Positions 25,543-34,634 of a DNA stretch of 64,000 nucleotides are shown one piece after another (position 1 is the first letter of the stretch; the number at the start of each line of letters is the position of its first letter). Position numbers and translations under genes: made by a program. Source of the stretch: Lysinibacillus fusiformis (GTDB lineage Bacteria; Bacillota; Bacilli; Bacillales_A; Planococcaceae). Location: the NCBI RefSeq assembly GCF_016925635.1, contig NZ_CP070490.1, positions 1 through 64,000 on the forward strand, read 5' to 3'. The notes under the pieces were generated by a model. The model searched no databases, was not told the origin of the DNA, and was given only the letters and a program-made list of their open reading frames with translations.

Positions 25543-26493
25543 TTAATATAGCTTAAAGATAACCCCTACTAACGAGTACACAATGACTGTTGAGAATAGT
25601 ATAGTCATATGGAATAGTGAAAAAACAAACATTTTGGTAGCCCATTTCACTTGATCTGTATTACTATGATAGCCGTAAATACTCATCACTAGCCAAGCAA
25701 CGCTTAAGATCAATGCCACAAGCATAATACCTACACTTAACGAGCCAAATAAAAAGCTTGATAGAATCAATAAGATTAAATAAAAATTGGTTTGATAATA
25801 CGTACGTCGCATCCCTTTGACAACTGGTAGCATGGGCACACTGGCTGCTTCATAGTCTATACGTTTGCGAATGGCAATAGCATAGAAATGCGGCATTTGC
25901 CAAATGACCATAACAAAAAATAAACCAAGTATCGCTGGGTGTGTAATATCTGTCGATACAGCAGACCAACCAATTAATGGCGGTACTGCACCACTAATAC
26001 TACCGATTTCTGTATTATAAATCGTACGACGCTTTGTCCACATTGTATAAGGGACTACATATAGGAATACACCTAATAAACCAAATGCAGCGGCTAGCGG
26101 TGAAGCAAGTGCTAACACAGCTATCCCAATAATTAACATTACGACAGCTAATGATAAAGTCGATTTCGCTGACATTTCACCTGTTACAGTTGGTCGGCTT
26201 TGTGTACGAGGCATAATCGCATCAATGTCACGATCATAGACATTATTAAAGGCCCCTGCTGCTCCAATGACAAGGGCAGAACCGATTGTTGAAAAAATGA
26301 TTTCTGGTATATTGTCTACAAACGTCATTTTATTTTTGTACATGCCTAGCGTTAAACCAGCCCACATAGGTATTAAATTGGATTTGATAATCCCTGTTTT
26401 GACGGTTTGCGCTAAAATAGAAGAACGTGATGACTTCCCTCTTGTTTTTTCGGAGGATTGTGGTTTATGCTCCGTTTTCAGATTTTGTTCCAT
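25543..26493 (-). CDS. ctaB: Protoheme IX farnesyltransferase
   Basis: Converts heme B to heme O by adding a farnesyl group, for heme-copper terminal oxidases. A polytopic UbiA-family protein of 316 aa with about nine membrane helices. The prenyl-diphosphate/Mg motif NNVYDRDIDAIMPRTQSRP is intact, as is the second loop YTMWTKRRTIYNTEIG followed by GAVPPLIGW. The first ~40 residues are hydrophilic and variable. ATG follows AAGGA at 10 nt. It stands alone here without cta oxidase genes, as does the ctaO paralogue in B. subtilis, so ctaO is an equally fair name. Confidence 0.93.
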   Translation of the reverse strand: MEQNLKTEHKPQSSEKTRGKSSRSSILAQTVKTGIIKSNLIPMWAGLTLGMYKNKMTFVDNIPEIIFSTIGSALVIGAAGAFNNVYDRDIDAIMPRTQSRPTVTGEMSAKSTLSLAVVMLIIGIAVLALASPLAAAFGLLGVFLYVVPYTMWTKRRTIYNTEIGSISGAVPPLIGWSAVSTDITHPAILGLFFVMVIWQMPHFYAIAIRKRIDYEAASVPMLPVVKGMRRTYYQTNFYLILLILSSFLFGSLSVGIMLVALILSVAWLVMSIYGYHSNTDQVKWATKMFVFSLFHMTILFSTVIVYSLVGVIFKLY

Positions 26494-26613
26494 TCAGCTT
26501 AATTCCTTTTCTCCATAATTTCTACACGCTTCCATCGATAGAAAGCGACAAAATTTGCATCTAGCACATCAAATCATTATTTTACCCCTTTTAGATCTGT
26601 TCTGTCTCTCTGT

Positions 26614-26760
26614 TCACATAAAGTACATGTTTTCATCTAACAAAGCACGCTCATTCACAACATCTTCTATGATACCACCGACTGACGTGAATTTGAACCT
26701 TCTTGCCTCGATTCTTCCAATCACTATTGGAGAAAAATAATTGGATGATAGATCATACTG
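26614..26760 (-). other. Open frame without start, possible gene remnant
   Basis: The 312-bp gap between ctaB and the esterase holds a minus-strand frame reading about IVIGRIEARRFKFTSVGGII, then EDVVNERALLDENMYFM and a stop at 26614. Codon use looks protein-like, but there is no start codon or ribosome site and its 5' end runs into the esterase terminator. I do not recognise the sequence. Confidence 0.3.
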
Positions 26761-26768
26761 CAGTAGCC

Positions 26769-26800
26769 AAAAAAACCGAGACAAATCTTTGCCTCGGATT
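26769..26800 (-). terminator. Terminator of the esterase gene
   Basis: On the minus strand CCGAGGC pairs with GTCTCGG followed by seven T. Confidence 0.75.
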
Positions 26801-26805
26801 TCCTT

Positions 26806-27459
26806 TTATTGAATTTCTTCCTGCAGTTGCTGCGCTAAAAATGCCACCAAATCACGAAGATTGTCAGGTGTTACACCATGTCCATCTGGGTATTGTTTAA
26901 ATGTCACCGTGGCACCAAATTGTTCAAAGATCTCTTTGCTTTCCATGCCCCATTGAGAAGGAATGACATAATCATAATCTCCGTGCGAAATAAAAGCCTG
27001 TAAATGTTCTACAGAACGGATGGCATATTCCTCTGTCACAAATTTGGGTGTATAGCCACTTAATGCAACGATTCCTGTCACTAAATTCCCCATAACAAAG
27101 GCAAGTGATTGTGCTAATACCGCACCTTGGCTAAAGCCTAGAACAAATACTTTATGGGGATCGATTTGATATTCATCGATGGCCTCTAATAGAAACCGTT
27201 GCAATGCCACCAACACTTTATCAAAGATAGCACGATCTGGTTGCCCTACTTCTTGAATGGTGAAAAAAGCATAGCCAGGTTTCTGTGTAATCGGCCCTCG
27301 TAAGCTAAAAATATGACATTGCTCTTGAAAATCCTGCACTAATGTTGGTAAATCATCCTCATGGCTACCCATGCCATGTAGCAAAAAAATACCAGGGTAT
27401 TTCTTCGTTGGATCCATATTTGTTGGTTGTGTATGGTTAAAAGTAAATGGTGTATTCAT
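26806..27459 (-). CDS. Alpha/beta-hydrolase, carboxylesterase/phospholipase-like
   Basis: Cytosolic serine esterase of the PF02230-type group, 217 aa. Oxyanion-loop LLHGMGSHEDD near the N-terminus; nucleophile elbow GFSQG with Ser110; an acidic residue in HGDYDYVIP and the catalytic His in PDGHGVTPDN complete the triad. ATG follows AAAGGAATT. Physiological substrate unknown. The next gene upstream (27498) is only 38 bp away in the same direction, so the two may be co-transcribed. Confidence 0.85.
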   Translation of the reverse strand: MNTPFTFNHTQPTNMDPTKKYPGIFLLHGMGSHEDDLPTLVQDFQEQCHIFSLRGPITQKPGYAFFTIQEVGQPDRAIFDKVLVALQRFLLEAIDEYQIDPHKVFVLGFSQGAVLAQSLAFVMGNLVTGIVALSGYTPKFVTEEYAIRSVEHLQAFISHGDYDYVIPSQWGMESKEIFEQFGATVTFKQYPDGHGVTPDNLRDLVAFLAQQLQEEIQ

Positions 27460-27497
27460 TCAATTAAATTCCTTTCACGTAAAGCTTCGTAACAAAA

Positions 27498-28055
27498 TTA
27501 GCATAATTTTGTTTTATTAATTAGTCCATCTGTATGGTAGGCAATATAGCCATTAACAATACGTATCGTTTCTTGTGGGTCTGCGTCAAAGAGTATTTTG
27601 GATTGTTCTGGCGTTGATACAAGAACAGTTAATAAATCCATGCGCATGGAATGCCCAGCAGAGCTATACGCATAATCATAAATAATCGCTTCCTCTGTCA
27701 TGCCTTCCGTCTCATATTGCTGATGGAATAAATCCTTTGCAGCATCCATTTGCTCTGCAACTTGTTGACGAATTCGCATCTGATGCATTAATAATTCCTC
27801 TTCAAGAGCTGCTGGCTTTAGCCACTTTTTTGCCTGGAGCATTTTTAGAAATTCCTGCTCCCAAGCCTGTTCATTTTCTGTAAAATAAAGCATATTAATC
27901 ATCAACATATCCCAAAAGTCCATTGATGTTGCGGCTGATTGTCGCTGCATGGCAATCGTTTCCTTAAAATGCTCTTCCACTTTTGTAATATTCATATTGC
28001 GAACTAAATGATTACATACGTTTTCAATAAACTTATTTGCCACTTCTTGTGCCAT
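27498..28055 (-). CDS. Hypothetical helical protein (185 aa)
   Basis: Not recognised. Helix-rich, methionine- and glutamine-rich, acidic, without signal or membrane segment (MAQEVANKFIENVCNHLVRN at the start, QMRIRQQVAEQMDAAKDLFH in the middle). ATG is preceded by AAAGGACGGA. It is followed at 38 bp by the esterase. Probably a soluble bundle; no function can be offered. Confidence 0.7.
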   Translation of the reverse strand: MAQEVANKFIENVCNHLVRNMNITKVEEHFKETIAMQRQSAATSMDFWDMLMINMLYFTENEQAWEQEFLKMLQAKKWLKPAALEEELLMHQMRIRQQVAEQMDAAKDLFHQQYETEGMTEEAIIYDYAYSSAGHSMRMDLLTVLVSTPEQSKILFDADPQETIRIVNGYIAYHTDGLINKTKLC

Positions 28056-28156
28056 AAAAAAATCCGTCCTTTATATCTACAAATCATTTTCTTTCTTATC
28101 ATACCATGATTGTGGAATATGGCAACGAACCCCGCTCACTAGATTTCTAAGTGAAA

Positions 28157-28187
28157 AGGATGTCTCCATATGCGTTGGAGACATCCT
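28157..28187 (-). terminator. Terminator after the TPR protein gene
   Basis: AGGATGTCTCCA pairs perfectly with TGGAGACATCCT; on the minus strand TTTTC follows. Confidence 0.75.
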
Positions 28188-28192
28188 GAATG

Positions 28193-28894
28193 TTAGGAGA
28201 AAACATAGCTATCCATATTATCTATTGTATTTTGAATGGCCTCTTTCAATGACCGCTGCTGTTCGCCACAAGAAGCTAGTGCGTCCTCTAAAGTGATTGC
28301 CGCATTCGCCATAAATGGAGCCATTTGCAAATCTTTAGCTAATTGAATAAGTACGAGGGCTTTATTCCATTTCCAACGTGGGTTTGTGGGATCTAGATGT
28401 ATCGCTTGCTCTAAATAACCAAGCGCATCGAAAGGCATCCAGCCAAAACGGTGCATGGTCTGTCCTGTGATTCCCCAGTAGACAGCTTTATTCGGGTTTT
28501 CCCTTACGGCTTGTTGAAAGCAGTGAACACTCTCATTGTAATGATGTGCGAATAAGAACAGCTCTCCCTGTGTAAAAAAAGACTGTGCTTTGTCAGCTGG
28601 TGTTCCTGTTTTCGCGACTTCCTCCAATTGCTGAATACGCTTCGTAAATGCCTCCTCATCTTTTATTGCCCGTATTTCTACAACTAGATCTGATTCTGGA
28701 TAGCTTTCATCAGCACGTTCCACATGCTGTACTTCGTTATGAGGAGTTGGCTTTGGATAGCGATCATATTCATACTCTTCTAATAAAGTGATATATTTTT
28801 GTGCCAGTGCTTTGTCCTCTTCGTTTGTCACCTGCTTCGCTAATTCATAGCATTTCATTAGCTCACCATTATAAAAATAATCATCGATTGACAT
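28193..28894 (-). CDS. TPR-repeat protein (233 aa)
   Basis: Soluble protein with at least two to three tetratricopeptide-like units in its C-terminal half (SFFTQGELFLFAHHYNESVH, YWGITGQTMHRFGWMPFDAL, with AIHLDPTNPRWKWNKALVLI). These usually mediate protein contacts. The N-terminal 100 residues are charged and helical. ATG follows GGAGGAAT. No partner is suggested by neighbours. Single gene with its own terminator. Confidence 0.75.
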   Translation of the reverse strand: MSIDDYFYNGELMKCYELAKQVTNEEDKALAQKYITLLEEYEYDRYPKPTPHNEVQHVERADESYPESDLVVEIRAIKDEEAFTKRIQQLEEVAKTGTPADKAQSFFTQGELFLFAHHYNESVHCFQQAVRENPNKAVYWGITGQTMHRFGWMPFDALGYLEQAIHLDPTNPRWKWNKALVLIQLAKDLQMAPFMANAAITLEDALASCGEQQRSLKEAIQNTIDNMDSYVFS

Positions 28895-28953
28895 TCATAA
28901 TTCCTCCAGTGTACGACTATTCAGTATTTTTAGTATACACTACAAAAACAAAA

Positions 28954-28987
28954 GAGACTGTATCAAAATAACTTTTGATACAGTCTC
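28954..28987 (-). terminator. Terminator of the thioredoxin-like gene
   Basis: GAGACTGTATCAAAA pairs perfectly with TTTTGATACAGTCTC around TAAC; on the minus strand TTTTG follows the stem. Confidence 0.85.
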
Positions 28988-28995
28988 ACACTTCT

Positions 28996-29475
28996 CTATT
29001 TATTTAACACAACGGTATTTAAGAATGTGCGTAAATCCTCTTCTTTTAAAGCTCCTACAAAACGATTTACTTCTTTACCATCTTCGAAACGAATAAATGT
29101 TGGTGTTGCTTCAATATTATATTTTTCCCATAAATCATCATATTCATAGACATTCAATTGAGCAATATCCACACCTAGCTCATCGGCAATCGGCATTAAT
29201 TCAGGTGTAAATGCTTGACAGTGTACACAGATTGGACTGAAGAAATAAGCATTAACCGGTTCGCCCGCTTTAATTTTAGCTTCTAGCTCGTCTGGTAACA
29301 TAATGTTTTGATAGTTTGCATCATCCAATTGATCAATTGTTTCTTGTTTTAGCTTTTTATCGCCATAAGGATTGTTTGCGCTTTCTAATTTACTTTTGTT
29401 TGAGACATTGGTAAGCACAATAATTGCTGCAAATAAAACAACAATTACAGAGCCAATAATTAATAATTTTTTCAC
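28996..29475 (-). CDS. Membrane-anchored thioredoxin-like oxidoreductase
   Basis: A 159-aa protein with one N-terminal TM anchor (about 4-24) and an extracellular thioredoxin fold. The active site is C83-V-H-C86 (FFSPICVHCQAFTPE) and the cis-Pro loop is ATPTFIRF. CVHC with a preceding Pro resembles DsbA/BdbA-like thiol oxidants more than CGPC thioredoxins, so it may help fold or assemble exported proteins. ATG follows GGAGG. It is divergent from the YhgE gene. Confidence 0.88.
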   Translation of the reverse strand: MKKLLIIGSVIVVLFAAIIVLTNVSNKSKLESANNPYGDKKLKQETIDQLDDANYQNIMLPDELEAKIKAGEPVNAYFFSPICVHCQAFTPELMPIADELGVDIAQLNVYEYDDLWEKYNIEATPTFIRFEDGKEVNRFVGALKEEDLRTFLNTVVLNK

Positions 29476-29668
29476 TAAAGTAGTGACCTCCTTTTTTACA
29501 CTAAAAGCCCTAATTTTAGTGCATTCGCGATTGATTATAAATTGTTTTGAAAACCTAGTAAACTAATTCGCCTTTAAATGAAGATATTTCACATTTATAA
29601 CATAATTTCAAGTATATTTGGGAACATACATAGTGAGAGTTCATGCAAAATTTGAATGTGGGGTGATC

Positions 29669-31966
29669 ATGATGAAAAACTCGTTCCAGCATGTTTTTCA
29701 AATTTATACAAAAGATATCCGTAATATTGTCACAAACTGGGTCGTAGCTGTCATTATAGGTGGACTAATTTTCCTTCCTTCTCTTTATGCTTGGCTAAAT
29801 ATTTATGCCTCCATGGACCCATACGCCCACACCTCTAATATGAAAATCGCGATTGTCAATGAAGATACGGGAACCACTGTGAGAGATGAAGCAATCAATG
29901 TCGGGAATGAGGTTATCGAGACTTTACGTACCAATAAAAGCTTTACTTGGACGCTCGAGACGGAGAAAAAAGCCAAGGAACATTTAAAAAATGGTGATTA
30001 CTTTGCTGTCATTGTCATTCCAAATGATTTTTCCCAAAAACTAACCTCCATTCTAACCGACCAACCAATGAAAGCCCATATTGATTATTATGTAAATGAA
30101 AAAAAGAATCCTATTGCCCCTAAAATTACAAGTAAAGGAGCGAGCGTTCTTACGCAGCAGGTTTCGAGTGAATTTGTCTCGACAGTCAATGGCACACTTT
30201 TTTCTATTTTTAATACAATTGGAATTGAAATGGAACGTGACATTCCTGATTTCCGCAAATTCGAAAATTATGTTTTTACTATCGAACAGCATTTACCTGA
30301 TATTCATACATTTTTAACTCAAGCCTCTACTCAAGGAAAAGAGGCAAATCAATTACTTAATCAGGCACTGACACAAGTTCCACAGGTGGAACAACTAACA
30401 ACAGATGGTTTAACTACCATTCAAAAGGGTTTACATTTAGTGAATGAAGCAGATGCTTTATTTAATGAACTATCCCCTATCATCAAAAAGGATGTCACAA
30501 CTGTTCAAAATATCGCCCAACATTTTACAGATATCATCAATCAGCTCAATAGTATAAGCCTTGATCCTACCTCTATCATGCAAACGAAAGAGGCACTTAA
30601 AAATCAATTGGCAACATCCAAAGACAATATAACCAATAGTATTCAAACGCTTGTGGCACTGCAAAAATTAATTCAAGCAGATGCTTTGACTCGTAAACAA
30701 TTAGAGGACTCCTTAACAACCATTATCGGCTCTTTGCAGGAAAGTAATGCGGAAGCGAATCAACCAATTATTGAACAGCTTACAGCCATTCGCGAAGTTT
30801 TGCAGCATCCTCCAAGCTTCATTGATTCAACGTCAAATGCGCTTACCGCTTTACAGCAATTGCAAAATTTGCATGACGCTATACTAAATAAAATCAATCA
30901 ATTAAAGCCAATTGATCAAGATGTCATCCAGCAGGATATTTCATCTATTCAGCAAATCGCACAAAATGCTACAGCTAATTTACAAAAATTCTTATCCTAC
31001 TATAACGAAAGTCTAGAGCCACAAATTCGATCTACCCTTACCAGTGCGAAACAAACTTTAACTAACGCTTCTACCATGCTGACAAATGTAAAACAATTCA
31101 TACCTCAGGCAACAGATAAATTGACACAGGCCAAAAACATGCTAGGAACAGCGAATAACGCTATTCAAAAAATACAAACAGAATTTCCGACTTTAAGTGC
31201 TAAAATCAAAGAATTAGCGAATAAGCTACGAACGTTAGAAGAGGAAGCGGATATAGCAGAGATTGTGCAATTACTTAAAAATGATGTCAATGCTGAACGT
31301 GACTTCTTTGAGGAACCCATTAAACTAAAGGAACATCGCGTATTCCCTATTGCGAACTATGGAACAGCCATGACACCGTTTTACACAGTACTATCTATTT
31401 GGGTAGGCTGTTTACTGTTAATTTCATTATTATCTGTGAATCTTCATGGAGATACACCTTACAGTATTCGAGAAATTTACTTTGGCCGACTCTTAACATT
31501 TGCAACTTTTTCGTTTATTCAAACCCTTATTATTACTATCGGAGATATTTTCTTAGTAGATGGCTCCATTCAAGCACCTACCTACTTTATCTTATTTGGA
31601 CTTTTCATTAGTCTCGTATTTGTAACGGTTGTCTATACACTCGTATCTGTCTTCGGCAATGTAGGGAAAGCATTAGCTATTGTGATGCTCGTATTACAAA
31701 TTGCTGGCTCTGGCGGAACCTATCCAGTTGAGTTATTGCCAAGGTTTTTCCAAATAATCAACCCGTTCTTACCTTTTACGTATGCGATTGAAATGATGCG
31801 TGAAGCTGTTGGAGGAATTATCTGGTCAACAGTCTGGATGGACCTTCTTTTCCTAGCAGGTTTCTGGTTCACTTTTATCCTGTTCGGCTTTTTCCTAAAA
31901 AAATTATTGAGCGAGAAAATGGAACATTTCATGAACAAAACACGTGGATTAGATATATTTCATTGA
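29669..31966 (+). CDS. YhgE/Pip family membrane protein
   Basis: Large integral membrane protein (about 765 aa) of the phage-infection-protein/YhgE family, related to ABC-2 type permeases. One N-terminal TM (about 10-35), a long extracellular region (about 40-560) with helical coiled-coil segments rich in Gln/Asn/Thr, then five to six C-terminal TM segments (about 570-745) with the family's GNVGKALAIVMLVLQIAGSG segment followed by YPVELLPRFF. In some Firmicutes relatives act in phage adsorption or in export of surface or ESX-type substrates; function here is unknown. Start: ATG at 29669 (or 29672) right after GGGGTGATC; frame continues to 29618 without a site. Confidence 0.9.
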   Translation: MMKNSFQHVFQIYTKDIRNIVTNWVVAVIIGGLIFLPSLYAWLNIYASMDPYAHTSNMKIAIVNEDTGTTVRDEAINVGNEVIETLRTNKSFTWTLETEKKAKEHLKNGDYFAVIVIPNDFSQKLTSILTDQPMKAHIDYYVNEKKNPIAPKITSKGASVLTQQVSSEFVSTVNGTLFSIFNTIGIEMERDIPDFRKFENYVFTIEQHLPDIHTFLTQASTQGKEANQLLNQALTQVPQVEQLTTDGLTTIQKGLHLVNEADALFNELSPIIKKDVTTVQNIAQHFTDIINQLNSISLDPTSIMQTKEALKNQLATSKDNITNSIQTLVALQKLIQADALTRKQLEDSLTTIIGSLQESNAEANQPIIEQLTAIREVLQHPPSFIDSTSNALTALQQLQNLHDAILNKINQLKPIDQDVIQQDISSIQQIAQNATANLQKFLSYYNESLEPQIRSTLTSAKQTLTNASTMLTNVKQFIPQATDKLTQAKNMLGTANNAIQKIQTEFPTLSAKIKELANKLRTLEEEADIAEIVQLLKNDVNAERDFFEEPIKLKEHRVFPIANYGTAMTPFYTVLSIWVGCLLLISLLSVNLHGDTPYSIREIYFGRLLTFATFSFIQTLIITIGDIFLVDGSIQAPTYFILFGLFISLVFVTVVYTLVSVFGNVGKALAIVMLVLQIAGSGGTYPVELLPRFFQIINPFLPFTYAIEMMREAVGGIIWSTVWMDLLFLAGFWFTFILFGFFLKKLLSEKMEHFMNKTRGLDIFH

Positions 31967-32046
31967 TTTTCAACGAGGCTGCCTGTAAATGTTTATGAAA
32001 ACGATGTTATAATGGAAGCATTGTAAACATGTAGGAGGCGCTATTT

Positions 32047-32559
32047 TTGAAGAAATCGATTTCTATTTTTGTTGTATTGGCGTTACTGTTATTAAGTGCT
32101 TGTGGAGAAAATAAAAACAGTGCTGATACCACTCCTGAGGCAAATGACGCCTCACATGAAGGACATAGCCATGCGGAGGCTTCGGGTGATATCCAAGAAG
32201 TAACCGCTTCTGCTGACGTCCTACCGACCTTTTTAGAGGACAAACAAGAAAATATTCGCTTAGTCTATCAAATCGCTGGACAATCGACAGAGATTCTCGA
32301 ATGGATGCCATGCTATTGCGGCTGTGGAGAATCAGCTGGCCATAAAAGTAATTTAAACTGCTTTATTCAGGAAAAACGTGAGGATGGTTCTATCGTCTGG
32401 GATGATCATGGGACACGTTGTTTAGTTTGCTTAGAGATTGCTGTCCAGTCAGCACAACTGCATAAAGAAGGCAAGAGCTTAAAAGAGATTCGTCAGTTCA
32501 TTGATGACACATATAAAGAAGGCTATGCAAAACCAACACCAACGGACATGCCTGCGTAA
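32047..32559 (+). CDS. PCYCGC-motif lipoprotein
   Basis: A 170-aa lipoprotein, lipobox LLSAC with Cys19. A His-rich linker (ASHEGHSHAEASGD, about 36-49) leads to a domain with WMPCYCGCGESAGHKSNLNC and later HGTRCLVCLEIA, the PCYCGC family signature. These seven ordered Cys with nearby His could bind a metal or heme, or be redox active, but the family role is not established. TTG start at 32047 is 8 nt after GGAGG. It shares a bidirectional terminator with the yda operon. Confidence 0.87.
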   Translation: MKKSISIFVVLALLLLSACGENKNSADTTPEANDASHEGHSHAEASGDIQEVTASADVLPTFLEDKQENIRLVYQIAGQSTEILEWMPCYCGCGESAGHKSNLNCFIQEKREDGSIVWDDHGTRCLVCLEIAVQSAQLHKEGKSLKEIRQFIDDTYKEGYAKPTPTDMPA

Positions 32560-32593
32560 AAAAGCAAAGTCGCACAATCGCGACTTTGCTTTT
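32560..32593. terminator. Bidirectional terminator between the PCYCGC gene and ydaN
   Basis: AAAAGCAAAGTCGC (32560-32573) pairs perfectly with GCGACTTTGCTTTT (32580-32593). The stem runs to the last base pairs of the ydaN stop. Confidence 0.85.
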
Positions 32594-34634
32594 ATTGTTT
32601 CAATTGATTTTTCTTTCGTTTACGAAGGATGATATACAATATAACTGCGATGACAAGGATGAGCCCAAGAAATTCTGCAATTAAAATATAGGATATTTCA
32701 CCTTTTTTATCTACCTTCACATCACCACTATCAGCTTTTTGCTCCACTGCCACGACAAATTGTCCTTCTTTTGTTTCAATCGCAGCGTCTGTCTGTGAAT
32801 CTGTCTCTTTTAAGTGAGCATAAAAGTCACCTTTTACAGAAGCATGTTCTACTGAATGAATCCATAATAAAGGCTCGTTAAGCTGCCAGAAATTTTTTGT
32901 TATAAACACATATTGACCAATTGCCTCAGGTAAAAACCCTTGTGTGAGAAGCTGCTCAGATGTATGAGGAATTTTTGTGGCTTGTTTGGAAAGCCATGTG
33001 AGCTGTTCCATTTCGCCCATAAAAATCACTGCATGCTTTTGTAAAGCTTCCTCTGTTACATTCTTATCCTTCATCAGCGAAATTTGCGCCATATTGCCAT
33101 TCGTCATTAGCGATTTATAAAGCGATACCATTGTTGTATCGTCCATTTCCCCATTATCAGGTATAACGATTAACGTATTTTCATGAAAAGCATTAGGAAA
33201 ATCACGTAATGTAAATGTCGGTTCAGAAGTGTCCTTTGTAATCGATAATGTACTGTCACTATCAATGTAAATCCAATACCGTTCATTGGTTGTTTCGCAT
33301 GGATCTTCTAGTTGGAAGCCCGTTACTTCAAATTGGATATCGGTCATTGATAGTTTGTTGAGCACATTGGTTTGAATCGGTATAAGGGCCTCATACATAT
33401 CTGTTGTTGTTTGTTCTAATTTTCGTAAATCTACTGCATGTGGCACATTATTGATATACGCGATCAATTCTAATTTTCGATCCTCATCCTCTTTGCTACC
33501 CGGTATAGTTGCTGATTTTTTGACTATCAAACGCATGAAAGCTTCTTTATTTGCCTCTAACTGTGGCAAGGACACATAGTAATGAGGTGTCATTGTCGCC
33601 TGGCTGGATAAAAGTCGATCCTCAAAGCCAAATTGCTTAAATGAAATCGTTGTATCAGATGAATCCTCTATTTTAGGAATATCTTGAATCGCTAATGTAT
33701 CACCGATTAATTGCTCGAATAATCTTGCTTCGGTTAAAAAAGATAGTCGATCCTGAATCACTTGTCCATTTGAAGAGGTTACGGCTAAAAGAGGTACTTT
33801 TCGATGAGAGTCTGTATTCACTAGTTCCTGCATCGTAAGTGTCATGGCATCTTTCTCAACACTTATATTTTCTAACATCTTTTTCAATAGGCTTGTACTA
33901 AATTCATTTTTTGCCCCTACGATGATGATGGGACCTGTTATCTTATTAATAGCACCTTCACGCTCAATCTGTACATCTGTGTCACCATGTTGAGATAAAA
34001 AGGCTGCAAGCTGATACCCGCTGTTTAATGTGGCTTCAGAGGCTTGCTTTGGTACAATAACCGTCGTTGCATAGCCCTCATAGCCTAAAAACGCAGCAGG
34101 GTAGCTATTTAATGACCAAACATTGCTCTCCTCGCTAAATGCTGAAATAGACGATTGTATTTCGATACGTAGCCAATTTCCAGCGTTGCCAGGAGGTACA
34201 CAAATCCCTTCTTTAAGAATGCCATAAAAACTAGCTGAAATTTTATGAGAACCCTTTAGCAGTGCTTCTTTTGGAAGATTGACGGTAACAGTCTGTTTTA
34301 ATAAATCTGCTTTCAATGGGATTGTTTTAATGGCTACATCATCCACTTTCACCGTGAAGGAGGATGGCGCTATAAGTAGCTCAGAATGTTGGATTTGAAA
34401 AGTAACTTGCTGGTTATTGAATGCTACATCCTCGTTTAGATTGTAATAAAAATCTCTGGACGAGGAAGGTCCCTGTAATTCAATTGGCTGTGCTAATAAT
34501 GGCTTTTTCTGCTGTTGATTACCTTCAATTGCAATGGTGTTGTCATCTACGGTAATGGTAGCTGCAACTGCATCATTAGCAAAACATAAAAAACCAATAC
34601 AGAATAAACATAAATAGAAAAATTTGGTTCTCAT
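32592..34634 (-). CDS. ydaN: BcsB-like exopolysaccharide subunit (YdaN family)
   Basis: Cell-surface accessory subunit of a c-di-GMP-controlled exopolysaccharide synthase. The 680-aa product has a signal peptide (about 5-24), tandem BcsB-type beta and alpha/beta domains (FYYNLNEDVAFNNQQVTFQ, GICVPPGNAGNWLRIEI, then ITGPIIIVGAKN), and a single C-terminal TM (about 648-672) with basic tail RKRKKNQLK. Its ATG overlaps the ydaM stop by one base (TAATG) and follows AAAGGAGC. It is last in the five-gene ydaJKLMN order. Confidence 0.9.
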   Translation of the reverse strand: MRTKFFYLCLFCIGFLCFANDAVAATITVDDNTIAIEGNQQQKKPLLAQPIELQGPSSSRDFYYNLNEDVAFNNQQVTFQIQHSELLIAPSSFTVKVDDVAIKTIPLKADLLKQTVTVNLPKEALLKGSHKISASFYGILKEGICVPPGNAGNWLRIEIQSSISAFSEESNVWSLNSYPAAFLGYEGYATTVIVPKQASEATLNSGYQLAAFLSQHGDTDVQIEREGAINKITGPIIIVGAKNEFSTSLLKKMLENISVEKDAMTLTMQELVNTDSHRKVPLLAVTSSNGQVIQDRLSFLTEARLFEQLIGDTLAIQDIPKIEDSSDTTISFKQFGFEDRLLSSQATMTPHYYVSLPQLEANKEAFMRLIVKKSATIPGSKEDEDRKLELIAYINNVPHAVDLRKLEQTTTDMYEALIPIQTNVLNKLSMTDIQFEVTGFQLEDPCETTNERYWIYIDSDSTLSITKDTSEPTFTLRDFPNAFHENTLIVIPDNGEMDDTTMVSLYKSLMTNGNMAQISLMKDKNVTEEALQKHAVIFMGEMEQLTWLSKQATKIPHTSEQLLTQGFLPEAIGQYVFITKNFWQLNEPLLWIHSVEHASVKGDFYAHLKETDSQTDAAIETKEGQFVVAVEQKADSGDVKVDKKGEISYILIAEFLGLILVIAVILYIILRKRKKNQLKQ

